DNA of 64,000 nucleotides, taken from assembly GCA_015075405.1 (NCBI GenBank), contig JABTUK010000001.1, positions 2,046,001 through 2,110,000 of the forward strand. Reading direction: 5' to 3'. The position numbers and the translations under genes are program-made. How positions within the stretch are numbered: the stretch's first letter is position 1; each line of letters opens with the position of its first letter. Below are positions 38,834-47,958 of the stretch, piece by piece. Source of the stretch: Anaerolineales bacterium. GTDB lineage: Bacteria > Chloroflexota > Anaerolineae > 4572-78 > J111. The notes under the pieces were generated by a model, which did not search any database, was not told the DNA's origin, and saw only the letters and a list, made by a program, of their open reading frames with translations.

Positions 38834-39977
38834 CTTTCCCCAGCGCTTTCCGGTACACTTCCACCGTCTCTCGCGCGGTTTTATCCCAGCGAAAATGGGC
38901 GGCTCGGATAAGCGCCTGCTGCGACATCACTGCTCGCAGGTCGTTGTCTGCCATCACCTCACGCAGGGCGGCAGCTAAAGCATCGGTGTCAGCGGGACTA
39001 ACCAGGCGGGCTGCGCCGCTATTCCCCGTTACTTCGGGCAACGATGACGATGTACTGGTAATCACCGGCGTCCCGCAGGCCATTGCCTCCAGCACCGGCA
39101 GCCCAAACCCCTCAAAATGAGAGGGATAGACAAAGAGTGAAGCCGCATTATACCACAAAGGCAGTTCATGCTGCGGCACATAGTCGGTAAAGCGTATATA
39201 CTTCGTCAGGTCGAGCGATTCGACCAGGCTGAAGATGTGGGCGTAGTACCACCCCTTCCCTCCGGCGATGACCAGCGGCGGCGCGTCCGGCTGCTGTTTG
39301 CGCCAGCCGGCATAGGCGCGGATGAGGCCGTCCACATTTTTGCGCGGTTCCAGCGTCCCTAGAAACAAGACAAAAGTATCGGGCAGTCGCCGGGCTGCTT
39401 TGAAAGCAGCGACCTCGGCGGCAGGCAGTGGTCGAAAGGCCTCATCCACCCCACAATAAACGGTATGAACTCGTTCTGGCGGCGCACCTAGCAGCTTAAT
39501 CACATCCTGCCGGGTGCTCTCTGAAATGGCGATAACCGCCCTGGCCCGTCTGACCGACCGAGCCGTGAACTGCCGCAGATACCAGCGGTTGAAAGGGCGG
39601 AACGCTTCGGGGTAGCGCAAGAAGCTGAGGTCGTAGACGGTAACGACGAACGGGCAGGGCGCGGCTACTGGAGCCACAAAGGCCAGGGCATGCAGTAAAT
39701 CTACCCCCACTTGCCGCAGCGCTATGGGCTGGATGAACTGTTCCCACAGAATCCGCACCGCCGGGCGCTGAGTGGGCAGGCGGCTCAGGCGCAGCGCCAG
39801 CCCCGGCTCTTGAAAAGCCTGGTCGCTCAAAAAGGCGCTATAACAAAAATCTGGCGACGCCCCGGCCAGATTCTTGAGCAGATTGAAGATATACCAGCTT
39901 ATGCCAGCGCCGCGATAAGATTGGCTCAACGATAACAGGTGCGCGTTTAGCCCGATATGGATGGATCGGCCCTTCAT
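38823..39977 (-). CDS. Glycosyltransferase family 4 (GT-B fold)
   Basis: 384 residues: N-terminal donor-free domain beginning IHIGLNAHLLSLSQSYRGAGI, then the C-terminal nucleotide-sugar domain with FLGTLEPRKNVDGLIRAY and HFEGFGLPVLEAMACGTPVI (the E-x7-E motif). Soluble, acting at the membrane face on lipid-linked sugar chains. Downstream on the same strand is the glycosylphosphotransferase, so a small exopolysaccharide unit is likely. The stop codon TAG sits inside a heptamer repeat. Confidence 0.93.
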   Translation of the reverse strand: MKGRSIHIGLNAHLLSLSQSYRGAGISWYIFNLLKNLAGASPDFCYSAFLSDQAFQEPGLALRLSRLPTQRPAVRILWEQFIQPIALRQVGVDLLHALAFVAPVAAPCPFVVTVYDLSFLRYPEAFRPFNRWYLRQFTARSVRRARAVIAISESTRQDVIKLLGAPPERVHTVYCGVDEAFRPLPAAEVAAFKAARRLPDTFVLFLGTLEPRKNVDGLIRAYAGWRKQQPDAPPLVIAGGKGWYYAHIFSLVESLDLTKYIRFTDYVPQHELPLWYNAASLFVYPSHFEGFGLPVLEAMACGTPVITSTSSSLPEVTGNSGAARLVSPADTDALAAALREVMADNDLRAVMSQQALIRAAHFRWDKTARETVEVYRKALGKGNS

Positions 39978-39984
39978 TGGCCGT

Positions 39985-39993
39985 ATTATAGCA
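39985..39993 (-). promoter_or_regulatory. Extended -10 giving a probable leaderless mRNA for the GT4 gene
   Basis: On the minus strand TGC-TATAAT ends only 7 bases before the ATG at 39977, so transcription should begin at or next to the start codon. No Shine-Dalgarno site is present. Confidence 0.65.
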
Positions 39994-40035
39994 TAAGGTG
40001 TGAAGGGTGTTTAATTGAGGCTGGGGAAATGCTCG

Positions 40036-40062
40036 ACACGGATTTTGACACGGATGCACGGA
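40036..40062. repeat. Three CACGGAT units
   Basis: CACGGAT occurs at three places within 27 bases (spaced by 5 and 1 bases), a short one-armed form of the heptamer arrays, upstream of the 40102 gene. Confidence 0.55.
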
Positions 40063-40101
40063 TTAGCTATTCTTAAGTGCCAAAAGTAAGGAGGGGTATT
40101 A

Positions 40102-40479
40102 ATGGCCAAAAGAAAAAGGCGCGAGCCTGGTAAAAAACCTTTCCGTTTGCCACCGTCAGAGTCCAAATACCCGGTTGCTACTGTGGCCCACTATGGTCCA
40201 GATAGCCGAACTGTCACTAAAATCGCTGTTGGTATTGTCAATCAACACAATATGGTTTTGGCCTTGGAGCGCTGGGCTGGACCGGATGTAGCTACTAATC
40301 CTGAGATTGCCGCTCAAATTCAACAGTTTATCGCCCAGCATGAGGCTAAAAGTGTGGTCATTACCGATGGCATCATCGGTTGTCCGCACGAAGAAGGAAT
40401 TGATTTCCCAGAAGGCGAAGATTGTCCTTTCTGTCCGTTTTGGAAAGGCAAGCAGGGAAGCGCAGCGTATAGGAGGTAA
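40102..40479 (+). CDS. Small protein with C-terminal Cys/His cluster, partner of the SWIM protein
   Basis: 125 residues, no named family. The N-terminus is very basic (KRKRREPGKK), followed by an alpha/beta region (ATVAHYGPDSRTVTKIAVGIV, SVVITDGIIG). A Cys/His cluster C94-x-H96, C108-x2-C111 then follows and could bind zinc. AAGGAGG precedes ATG 40102. Only 2 bases separate it from the SWIM gene, and the last codons supply that gene's AGGAGG, so the two are translationally coupled and probably act together. Confidence 0.8.
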   Translation: MAKRKRREPGKKPFRLPPSESKYPVATVAHYGPDSRTVTKIAVGIVNQHNMVLALERWAGPDVATNPEIAAQIQQFIAQHEAKSVVITDGIIGCPHEEGIDFPEGEDCPFCPFWKGKQGSAAYRR

Positions 40480-40481
40480 AA

Positions 40482-42251
40482 ATGCCCATCACCGAAGCTC
40501 AAATCCGCAATGCGGCCTCGGCTGAGACATTCAGCCGGGGTGAAGATTATTACCGCAGTGGCGCGGTGGTTGACCTGCAACAGCGGGGCGACACGCTGCT
40601 GGCTCAAGTTGAGGGCAGCGAATACGAACCTTATGAAGTGACCATTGAGTTAGCCAAAGGTGAACTGATTGAGGCTGACTGCACCTGCCCTTATGATTGG
40701 GGCGGCTACTGTAAGCATATTGTGGCTGTGCTGCTAACTTATCTGCGTAAGCCCGGCCAGGTGACTCAACGCCCGCCTGTGACCGAACTGTTGGCCGGTC
40801 TGAGCGACGAGGAACTGCGGGCACTGTTCGCTCAGCTTTTGAGCGAGCAGCCGCGCCTGGTGGATTGGGTTGAAACACAAGTGGCGCTCAAAAAGACGCT
40901 GGCTGAAACGCCGGTGATGAGCCAACCGCAGCAGCGGCAAACGCCGATTGACCCAGCCCCCTTCCGTAAGCAGGCCCAATCCCTCTTTCGGGGTTATGAT
41001 TATGGGGATTATTACGCCGGCAGCAGTATTGCTCACCAAATGTCGCAGTTGATGGCTAAAGCCTCCCCGTTTTTGGACGCGGGCGATGGGCGGAATGCGC
41101 TGCTCATTTTAGAGGCAATTACCGGCCCTTATGTAGATAATTGGTCCGAATTTGATGACTCCGACGGCGAAATGGCAGGCGCCTTTGATGAATTGGGATC
41201 ACTCTTCACCGAGGCGATTTTGAGCGCAGACTTGTTAGCGGATGAGCGCAAAGCCTGGATCAAAAAACTGACCGCCTGGCAAAAAGAAGTGGATGATTAC
41301 GGCGTTGACACCGGGTTTGGTGCGGCCATCGCCGCCGCCGAGCAGGGTTGGGATTACCCGCCTTTGTTGAAGGTTCTGCGTGAAGGTCAGATTACCGAAA
41401 AAGGAACCTGGGAGGGCGAGTCGCCCTGGTATGCCGACGACCTGGCTTTGGCCCGTTTGAATGTATTGGAGCGACAGGGCCGCACCACCGAATATCTCCG
41501 TCTGGCCGAGGCGGAGGGCCAGACTGCCCTGTACCTGACGATGCTGGTCAAACTGGGGCGCGGCCAGGAAGCGGTTGCATACGCCCAACAGTACATGACC
41601 ACCACCGACGAAGCCCTGGCCCTGGCCCAAGCCCTGCGCGAACACAACCAGCCGGGCGATGCCCTCAAAGTAGCCGAGCAGGGCTTATCGCTGCATGGCG
41701 AGAGCCTGCCGCTGGCCCGCTGGCTGCGTGACTTTGCGGCGCAAGTGTTTCAGCCGGAGTTGGCCTTACAGGCCGCTAAAGCTGCCTTTGGTCGCTCCCC
41801 CTCACTGGCCGAGTATCTGGCGGCTGAAGCGGTCGCCAGTTCAGCCTGGCCCGCTGTCAAAGAAGAACTGCTCAAACAGCTTGCGGCAACAAATTATGCC
41901 CCCAACAAGATTGAGATTTACCTGCACGAAGGGATGATTGATGAGGCCGTCAAAGCGGTTGACAAATCATCCTATCTTGGCTACGATGCCCTGGAACGGG
42001 TGGTGGACGCGGCCACAGAAAGCCATCCCGATTGGGTCATTCGCCAGTGTCGCAAGCAAGCCGAGGAGATCATGGACGGTGGAAAGTCACAACATTACCA
42101 TCACGCTATTCACTGGCTGGAAAAGGCGCGCCAGGCTTACCTGGCCGCCGGTCAAACTCAGGAGTGGCGCTCGTATCTGGAGGGCCTGATCACCAAACAC
42201 ACCCGCAAATATTCACTCCGGCCCCAACTTGAAGCTTTGAGGAAACGTTAA
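40482..42251 (+). CDS. SWIM zinc-finger protein
   Basis: 589 residues. The SWIM motif CxC-x7-CxH is at C67, C69, C77, H79 (ADCTCPYDWGGYCKHIV) after an N-terminal strand region starting ITEAQIRNAASAETFSRGEDYY. The rest (about 100-589) is a long helical array resembling tetratricopeptide-like repeats (LALAQALREHNQPGDALKVAEQG and similar). SWIM domains bind nucleic acid or proteins and occur with SWI/SNF helicases; no helicase gene lies next to this one. The stop codon is in the first unit of an AACGTTN heptamer array. Confidence 0.88.
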   Translation: MPITEAQIRNAASAETFSRGEDYYRSGAVVDLQQRGDTLLAQVEGSEYEPYEVTIELAKGELIEADCTCPYDWGGYCKHIVAVLLTYLRKPGQVTQRPPVTELLAGLSDEELRALFAQLLSEQPRLVDWVETQVALKKTLAETPVMSQPQQRQTPIDPAPFRKQAQSLFRGYDYGDYYAGSSIAHQMSQLMAKASPFLDAGDGRNALLILEAITGPYVDNWSEFDDSDGEMAGAFDELGSLFTEAILSADLLADERKAWIKKLTAWQKEVDDYGVDTGFGAAIAAAEQGWDYPPLLKVLREGQITEKGTWEGESPWYADDLALARLNVLERQGRTTEYLRLAEAEGQTALYLTMLVKLGRGQEAVAYAQQYMTTTDEALALAQALREHNQPGDALKVAEQGLSLHGESLPLARWLRDFAAQVFQPELALQAAKAAFGRSPSLAEYLAAEAVASSAWPAVKEELLKQLAATNYAPNKIEIYLHEGMIDEAVKAVDKSSYLGYDALERVVDAATESHPDWVIRQCRKQAEEIMDGGKSQHYHHAIHWLEKARQAYLAAGQTQEWRSYLEGLITKHTRKYSLRPQLEALRKR

Positions 42252-42276
42252 ACGTTCAAACGTCTAACGTTATAAC
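42245..42276. repeat. AACGTTN heptamer array
   Basis: Units AACGTTA, AACGTTC, AAACGTC, TAACGTT, ATAACG; self-complementary because ACGT is a palindrome. It includes the stop codon of the SWIM gene and ends 6 bases before the next ATG. Confidence 0.7.
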
Positions 42277-42281
42277 GAACT

Positions 42282-43049
42282 ATGGCCCCTTTTAATACCC
42301 ACTTTCTCATTGCCGAAAAAATCTGGCCCGACCTGCCCGGCCCCTGGCAGCCTTACTACGGGCAGTTCTGCTTTGGCTGTGTTGCGCCCGATGTAGACAA
42401 ACTCTCTCCTGCGTTAACCCAGCGGGACACCCACTTTTTTGATCGCTTTGGCGATTACGAGTTGATGGCGACCGACCGCAGCGCCGCTTTTTTGCGGCAT
42501 CAAGCGGAGTTTCTGATCCACCCCTTTGACCGTCTCTCGCCAGAAGCGCAGGCGTTTGCCCTGGGCTACCTCTGTCACCTGTGCGTGGACGAGGTCTCCA
42601 AACACCTCTGGCGGCGCGAAGCCTGGCTGCAATTCAAAGATATTGGGCCAGGGCCGACTTTTGCCGCGCTGGACGAATTTGCCCGTAAGCAAACAGACAA
42701 TTACCCTGCTATTGTGACAGCCCTGGAGTCGCTGCAAATTATTGAGGTGATTCCGCTCATTCCTCTAGCCGATTTGGTTGCCTTTTGGCAAGGGGTCAAC
42801 CAGTTTATTCAGGCCGCCGATGCGGAAGGCGAATACCTGGCCCTGGTAGACATGTTCGACCGGCCCACCCCGGAGCAGCGCCAGGAAAAATTAACCTCTT
42901 TCCGCGCCGGGATTGACCTGGCTCGCCAGCGGCTTCACTATCTGCAATTGGATAGATTGATGAGCGCCAGCCTGACCCGCAGTTACAGCCGTTTGGCCGA
43001 CTTAATTGAAGGCCGTGTACCGGAGCCAGACTATCCCGATTTGGAGTAG
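42282..43049 (+). CDS. Zinc-dependent phospholipase C-like protein
   Basis: 255 residues. Histidines and acidic residues are placed as in the zinc-dependent phospholipase C / S1-P1-like helical fold: FNTHFLIAEKIW near the N-terminus, FGCVAPDVDKLSP, DTHFFDRFGDYE, and ALGYLCHLCVDEVSKHLWRR. No signal peptide is visible, so a cytoplasmic hydrolase is more likely than a secreted lipase. No Shine-Dalgarno site; the start follows a heptamer array. Family call is firm, substrate unknown. Confidence 0.82.
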   Translation: MAPFNTHFLIAEKIWPDLPGPWQPYYGQFCFGCVAPDVDKLSPALTQRDTHFFDRFGDYELMATDRSAAFLRHQAEFLIHPFDRLSPEAQAFALGYLCHLCVDEVSKHLWRREAWLQFKDIGPGPTFAALDEFARKQTDNYPAIVTALESLQIIEVIPLIPLADLVAFWQGVNQFIQAADAEGEYLALVDMFDRPTPEQRQEKLTSFRAGIDLARQRLHYLQLDRLMSASLTRSYSRLADLIEGRVPEPDYPDLE

Positions 43050-43091
43050 ACCTTAAACAGTTTATCTCCAATTATCGTTTAACTACTCAGC

Positions 43092-43192
43092 CATGTCATT
43101 TCGAGCGACGTCAGGCGCGAGAAATCTTCTAATCCGCAGTTTACAGATAACGATCTCGGAGATTTCTCGGCTTTCAGCCTCGAAATGACATG
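43092..43192. repeat. Dispersed hairpin repeat, CATGTCATTTCGAG type (copy 1)
   Basis: CATGTCATTTCGAG at 43092-43105 and CTCGAAATGACATG at 43179-43192 are exact inverse complements. Inside, GAGAAATCT and AGATTTCTC pair again. A second copy with the same ends lies at 58800. This kind of repeat is widespread in bacterial genomes. Confidence 0.88.
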
Positions 43193-43208
43193 AAGGATGA
43201 GTAGTTAT

Positions 43209-46200
43209 TTATTTTTTCCGGATAATCGGCAAATAAAGCGTCTGAACCTTAAAGAAGGCCGGGGCGGTGAGCCGCAGCGGATCATTCAAATCGTCATCAA
43301 TTGTCACCCGGTTTCTGATGCTGCTGCTGGTATAGCTGACCAGAGCGCGATAGGTGAGCGTGGCGGTTTGATTTTGGGCCAGAGGGGTGGTCCAGGTAAA
43401 GCTTTTACCCTGGCTAACCAGCGTCCCCTGACTGGGCGGGTCAATTGCTACCATTTCTAAGACAGCCGGCAGCGTATTGGTGGTGGTTACGAGCGGGTCA
43501 TCCACCGGCCCGTCATTTTTTAAGATCACGGTATAGGTCAAAACATCCCCTTCGACAATCCCTGTGGCCGGGGTAACGGTAAAAGTGGAGCCGCTCAATT
43601 GGGGGAAGTTGACCTGTACTTGAGCCACCCGGTCAAAGCGCAGGTTATGATCCGGGTAAGCCAGCCAGCTTACCTGGTTAACCCTGGCGCCCAACGGCAG
43701 CGAGTTAGCCAGGCTGGCGGTGTAAGTCAATGTTTTGGAGGTATTCCGGGCCAACGGCCCGCTCCAAATCAACTCCCCTCCGACCAGGCTCATTTCCGGC
43801 GAGGCCGTTACAAAAGTCAATTCGGCGGGAAAGGTGGCGGTAAAAGCGACGGTGGACAAATCGTTCCAACCATCGTTGGTTAGCATGGCCGTATAGGTAA
43901 TATCTGTGCCATCGGTGGTGGCGGAGACGTTGGGCGTCACGGTCGAAGCGCCCAGCCAACTGAGCCAACCCACACTGCGCTGGAGCAGCCGGGCACGGTC
44001 GGCCGGAGCCGTCACTTCCGGGCCAAAGGCCATAAAGTTGGTGTGCCAGGCTCGGCCGCCGGAACCAACCCCCTGGTTGGTCAGGCTGTTCGGTTGGTCT
44101 TCCTGCCCCACCCCGGCAATACGGGCGGAGGCAGTAGGAGTCAAGGCGTCGGTCCAATTGTCATAACCGAGAGGGAAATCCAGGGGATAAGGACCCAAGG
44201 CCGTGCCTACCGGACTTCCTGGCTGGCCCAGAAAATGGGTGCTGCTGTAGTCTTCGATATGGGCTAAGACGCCCAGATAGTTTTGGGCAAAAGCGCTGGG
44301 TTTATGATTGGGTAATCCGTAAATATAATCCTGACTGCTCAATAACAACCGCCCGCCGCCGTTGAGGTAGGCGGCCAGGCGATCCTCTTCCTCGGTTAGC
44401 AGTGGTTGAAACCAATCATAGGCCGTGTACCAGATGGTCATGGGGTACATTTGCAGCGTTGCCAGGGGGGGGCTGGGCGGCGCTGCCCCGGACCAGGATT
44501 TGGGCACCAGCCAGTAGTCGTAAGGTATCTGGTTGGCTTCCAGCGCACTTTTGTATTCAGCCGCAAAGCTGTACCAGCGGTCGTCGTCAACCAACAGCAC
44601 CGGCGCCGGGCTTTTGGTGGTGCGGGTAACGGTACTGCTGATAGCCGGGTTGCCGGCCGCTTGAACCGTGAGCGTGCGCGTAGCGGAGACGTGCCAACTG
44701 TTGCTCACATTGACCTGCACCCCCATTGTAATGGTTTGCGATTGGCAAGAGGTTAGGGACAGGCTGGGGGGTGGGGCCGGGTTGACCGGCCAGTTATGGG
44801 GAGTCCCGCTGCTAAGGGAGAGGTTGAAAGTGGCCGGAGCCGCGCCAATGTTGCGGACCCGCACCGTATGAGAAGCCACCGCGCCAAAATTGCCGATAAC
44901 TGTCTGCTCGGCGGGGGTTACCTCCACTCCGGCGGGAGCTGGCGGCTGGAGAAGCCAGTCGAGCGTGCGAGCTAAAGTTTGGCTGCGGTCGGCCCGGCTG
45001 TTGATCGCCTCAAAACCAAAAGGCAGAAAAGTAACTCGATAAGGAACGCACAGGCCGGTATAAACTCCGGCCAGCCGGTTATCATTCCCATAAGTCAATA
45101 AATTCCGGGCAAAGTCGCTGTTCACATTCTCGATCACGTCAGGGTTGGTCTGGTTGTTGGCCCCGTCACCCCCGGCAATGGTCAGCGATAATCCGGCAAA
45201 GGGGCCGGTTATCACCCCCGTAGCCGAAAAAACCTCGCCGTTTTCCTCAAGAAACTGCGCTTTGAGATAGCCGCGAAAATAGGGGGCGCTGCCAAAGATA
45301 GACCCGCCGCCGTCAAAAAAGGCAACATCTTGCCCGCTGAGCAGCAGCTTGCCGCCCTGGCTCAAAAAACCACGCAGCGGCGCATCGGCCCCCACATAGC
45401 CCGGCGAGTCGAACGGGGCGGACCAGATAACTACATCGTAAGCGGTCAGGGTGCTGGTTACAGGCACATCATTGGGTGTGACAAACGGCTTGGTGATGGA
45501 CCAGGTATCATAAGGGTAACGCAGATCGGTCAATGCTTGTTGATAATAGCCAATTTCACTTTCCTGATACCAGGGGCCGCTGTCCACGAGTAAAATTTTG
45601 GGGGCCGGGTCCAGCCAAAAATCCTGACTGGTAACGCCCCCGTCATTGATAGTCAGGCCGACAACCTGGGTGATGCGATGCGCGGCGGCAACGACGGTGG
45701 CGGTGTAGATACCCACGCCTTCGGGCAGGCTTAAGCTGTAACTGCCATTAACGCCGGAGGTGGTCTGGGCCGGTGTTCCGGCAATGGTAATTGAAGCTGC
45801 CAGCGGCAGGCCGGTCCCAGTTTCACGGACAACTCCGGCCAGGGCGCCGGTTGGTTGGCGAGTCAGGTTGAAATTTTGAACGGTGGGAACACCCTGGACA
45901 ACCGTAAGCCCAAATTCAGTAACAGGATTATAACCAAACGCTGAAGCGGTAACATCATAGACGCCGGGGGCTAATCCCTGGGCATAAGCGCCGGTGGCGG
46001 CTGTTGTGGCGTAAATCGTGGGACCTCCCCCATGCGGGGTGATCTGGATCGTCGCTCCGCCGATGGGGAACCCCGCTTGAGTGACGGCTCCCTGAATTGT
46101 GCCAAATGAACCGGCGGCCATGACCGCATTGTAGGCATCAATGCGACCCCAGCCCGAATTGTTGTTGGGAATAGGGTTGTCAAGCGCTACGGCAGTTGAA

Positions 46201-47726
46201 GTTAATAGGGTAGAAATAAGGCTCAGATTGCCGCTTAAGGTCGGTGAGGCTTGCAGCATTAAGGCGACAACGCCGGCTACGTGAGGGGCAGCCATAGAGG
46301 TCCCACTTAAATAACCATAGGCTCCTCCCGGAAGGGTGGAACGTATCTCTTTGCCCGGGGCGGCAATTTCTGGCTTGATTTTGCCCCAGGGCGACGGTCC
46401 TCGACTGGAAAAAAGGGCGACCTGATCGTTGCTATCCGTTGCTCCTACCGCTAAAGCTATATTCAAACTGCCCGGCGACCCCACAGTGCCGGGGTCGGGG
46501 CCATTGTTGCCGGCGGCAAAAATAGGGTAAATGCCGGCGCTCAGCAAAGCCTGGATATCCGCTTGAAATTCGGTGCTGGCGCTGACATTACTGCTCCAGG
46601 AGTTATTAACCAGATTGGGGGCCAGGGCGGGGTTGCCGTTGGGGGCTAACATCCACTGGAAGGCGCTGTGCAGCCAGCTATCCAGCGCGCCGCCGCTGCT
46701 ATCAAAGGCTTTAACGGCAATCCATTTGGCGCCGGGGGCCACACCGATGCCGTTATCACCCACCATTGTGCCCATGGTGTGGCTGCCGTGCCCATTGCCG
46801 TCCACCGGATAGGTTGCGCCTTCGCCCGTAGCATCGAACCAATTGCCCAGGTGTTGGGGCAGTTTGCCGGGACCGGTATAGCCGCGATACTTTGTTTGCA
46901 GCGCCGGGTGCGCCCAATCTACGCCCGTATCAATGTTGGCAACCACCACCCCCGCTCCCGTAATCCCTAGCGCCTGATGCACCAGATTTGCTCGAATTTT
47001 GACAATACCCCACTCGGGGGAGGATTGGAGGGTTGGAAGGTTAGAAGGTTGGAAGGTTAGAAGGTTGGAAAGGAGTGGAAGGTTAGAAGGTTGGAGGAAT
47101 GGAACGGTAAAAATCCCACCTCCTCGCCTCCTCGCCTCCTCGTCTCCTCCAATCCTCACTTCTTTATCCAGCCGGACAATTTGCACGTCGGGGCGTGCGG
47201 CCAGGGTTAAGATTAGATCGAGCGAACCTTTAGCCGCCACAGCGTTGACAATCCACAAGGGACGAATATCGGCGGCGGCGCTGATCTGCCCCTGACCGGT
47301 CAAAGAAGGGGCAGCCGGTGGACTGCTTAACGTTTGCAATACGCCGGCCTGGGTGTTGCGGGCTGTCTGCTGGAGGGCATTGACCACAGCCGTGCGTCTG
47401 AGCAATGGATCAGCAGCATTTTGCGCTCCTAAGGCTGAGGTTGCGGCCGCCAGATTGGTGGTGGTGTTGAGGTAAACAATAAAAGGAACCGGGGCTGTGT
47501 CGTTTTGCAGCAGCTTTTTGAGAAGCTGGGGTTCAATTTTGGTCAGCAGGGTCCGATCCAGCGAAGGCGGGAGGGCCGGTTCAGCCGCAGGAGCAGTGGG
47601 CAGGGGGTCCGAGTCTTTGGGGGGCAGCGAGTCTGGCTCCTGAGCGGAAGTGGGCCAGGCCAGTAAAACTGCCATGCTAAAAAACAGGACGAGGGAAAAT
47701 AGAAGAACGGGAATTAGTCTGCGCAT
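43209..47726 (-). CDS. Large secreted subtilisin-like protease (S8) with Ig-like and DUF11 domains
   Basis: 1505 residues. A signal peptide (about 1-28) is followed by a Pro-rich linker and an inhibitor-like propeptide (about 60-195). The S8 domain (about 240-535) has Asp266 (ANIDTGVD), His313 (GNGHGSHTMG) and Ser477 (SGTSMAAPHVAG). Carboxypeptidase-like repeats (GAVTQAGFPIGGATI, GVVRETGTGLPL), a ThuA-like/amidotransferase-type segment, and DUF11-type repeats (ATTDGTDITYTAMLTNDGW, ATGIVEGDVLTYTVILKNDGP) follow. The C-terminal tail YLPIIRKK is typical of Chloroflexota secreted proteins. A heptamer repeat array (residues about 190-232) is inserted in-frame between propeptide and protease domain. 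It should be extracellular and digest proteins. Confidence 0.92.
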   Translation of the reverse strand: MRRLIPVLLFSLVLFFSMAVLLAWPTSAQEPDSLPPKDSDPLPTAPAAEPALPPSLDRTLLTKIEPQLLKKLLQNDTAPVPFIVYLNTTTNLAAATSALGAQNAADPLLRRTAVVNALQQTARNTQAGVLQTLSSPPAAPSLTGQGQISAAADIRPLWIVNAVAAKGSLDLILTLAARPDVQIVRLDKEVRIGGDEEARRRGGGIFTVPFLQPSNLPLLSNLLTFQPSNLPTLQSSPEWGIVKIRANLVHQALGITGAGVVVANIDTGVDWAHPALQTKYRGYTGPGKLPQHLGNWFDATGEGATYPVDGNGHGSHTMGTMVGDNGIGVAPGAKWIAVKAFDSSGGALDSWLHSAFQWMLAPNGNPALAPNLVNNSWSSNVSASTEFQADIQALLSAGIYPIFAAGNNGPDPGTVGSPGSLNIALAVGATDSNDQVALFSSRGPSPWGKIKPEIAAPGKEIRSTLPGGAYGYLSGTSMAAPHVAGVVALMLQASPTLSGNLSLISTLLTSTAVALDNPIPNNNSGWGRIDAYNAVMAAGSFGTIQGAVTQAGFPIGGATIQITPHGGGPTIYATTAATGAYAQGLAPGVYDVTASAFGYNPVTEFGLTVVQGVPTVQNFNLTRQPTGALAGVVRETGTGLPLAASITIAGTPAQTTSGVNGSYSLSLPEGVGIYTATVVAAAHRITQVVGLTINDGGVTSQDFWLDPAPKILLVDSGPWYQESEIGYYQQALTDLRYPYDTWSITKPFVTPNDVPVTSTLTAYDVVIWSAPFDSPGYVGADAPLRGFLSQGGKLLLSGQDVAFFDGGGSIFGSAPYFRGYLKAQFLEENGEVFSATGVITGPFAGLSLTIAGGDGANNQTNPDVIENVNSDFARNLLTYGNDNRLAGVYTGLCVPYRVTFLPFGFEAINSRADRSQTLARTLDWLLQPPAPAGVEVTPAEQTVIGNFGAVASHTVRVRNIGAAPATFNLSLSSGTPHNWPVNPAPPPSLSLTSCQSQTITMGVQVNVSNSWHVSATRTLTVQAAGNPAISSTVTRTTKSPAPVLLVDDDRWYSFAAEYKSALEANQIPYDYWLVPKSWSGAAPPSPPLATLQMYPMTIWYTAYDWFQPLLTEEEDRLAAYLNGGGRLLLSSQDYIYGLPNHKPSAFAQNYLGVLAHIEDYSSTHFLGQPGSPVGTALGPYPLDFPLGYDNWTDALTPTASARIAGVGQEDQPNSLTNQGVGSGGRAWHTNFMAFGPEVTAPADRARLLQRSVGWLSWLGASTVTPNVSATTDGTDITYTAMLTNDGWNDLSTVAFTATFPAELTFVTASPEMSLVGGELIWSGPLARNTSKTLTYTASLANSLPLGARVNQVSWLAYPDHNLRFDRVAQVQVNFPQLSGSTFTVTPATGIVEGDVLTYTVILKNDGPVDDPLVTTTNTLPAVLEMVAIDPPSQGTLVSQGKSFTWTTPLAQNQTATLTYRALVSYTSSSIRNRVTIDDDLNDPLRLTAPAFFKVQTLYLPIIRKK
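47029..47158. repeat. Heptamer array inside the S8 protease reading frame
   Basis: On the plus strand a run of TTAGAAGGTTGGAAGG-type units (47029-47100) is followed by CTCCTCG-type units (47125-47158); the two ends GGAGGATTGGAGG and CCTCCAATCCTC are complementary. It stays in frame and encodes Pro/Ser/Leu/Asn-rich and Arg/Gly-rich sequence absent from related proteases. Confidence 0.82.
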
Positions 47727-47868
47727 AGGATGGGTTCCTGTCTATACGGTGAGAAAATCTCGATCAATTTTAACCGATGGGAAAATTGAGCAGTTAACGA
47801 TAGTTTAATCTGCTCTATTTGGATTCAAAATCTGCGGGGTATATTTGGGTATGTTCAAATTTAGTTGG

Positions 47869-47924
47869 AGATGGAGTCCAAAGCTTGCTTTGGCTTTTCC
47901 AAACCAAGGTTTGGACTCCAATCC
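47869..47924. repeat. Long hairpin repeat, GGAGTCCAAA type
   Basis: GGAGTCCAAAGCTTG at 47873-47887 pairs nearly perfectly with CAAGGTTTGGACTCC at 47905-47919, with TTTGG/CCAAA inside. It lies between the protease and murE genes. No gene is seen in the 232-bp gap. Confidence 0.75.
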
Positions 47925-47958
47925 TTACAACTACCCCCTTATTTAGCTCAGACCCCAT

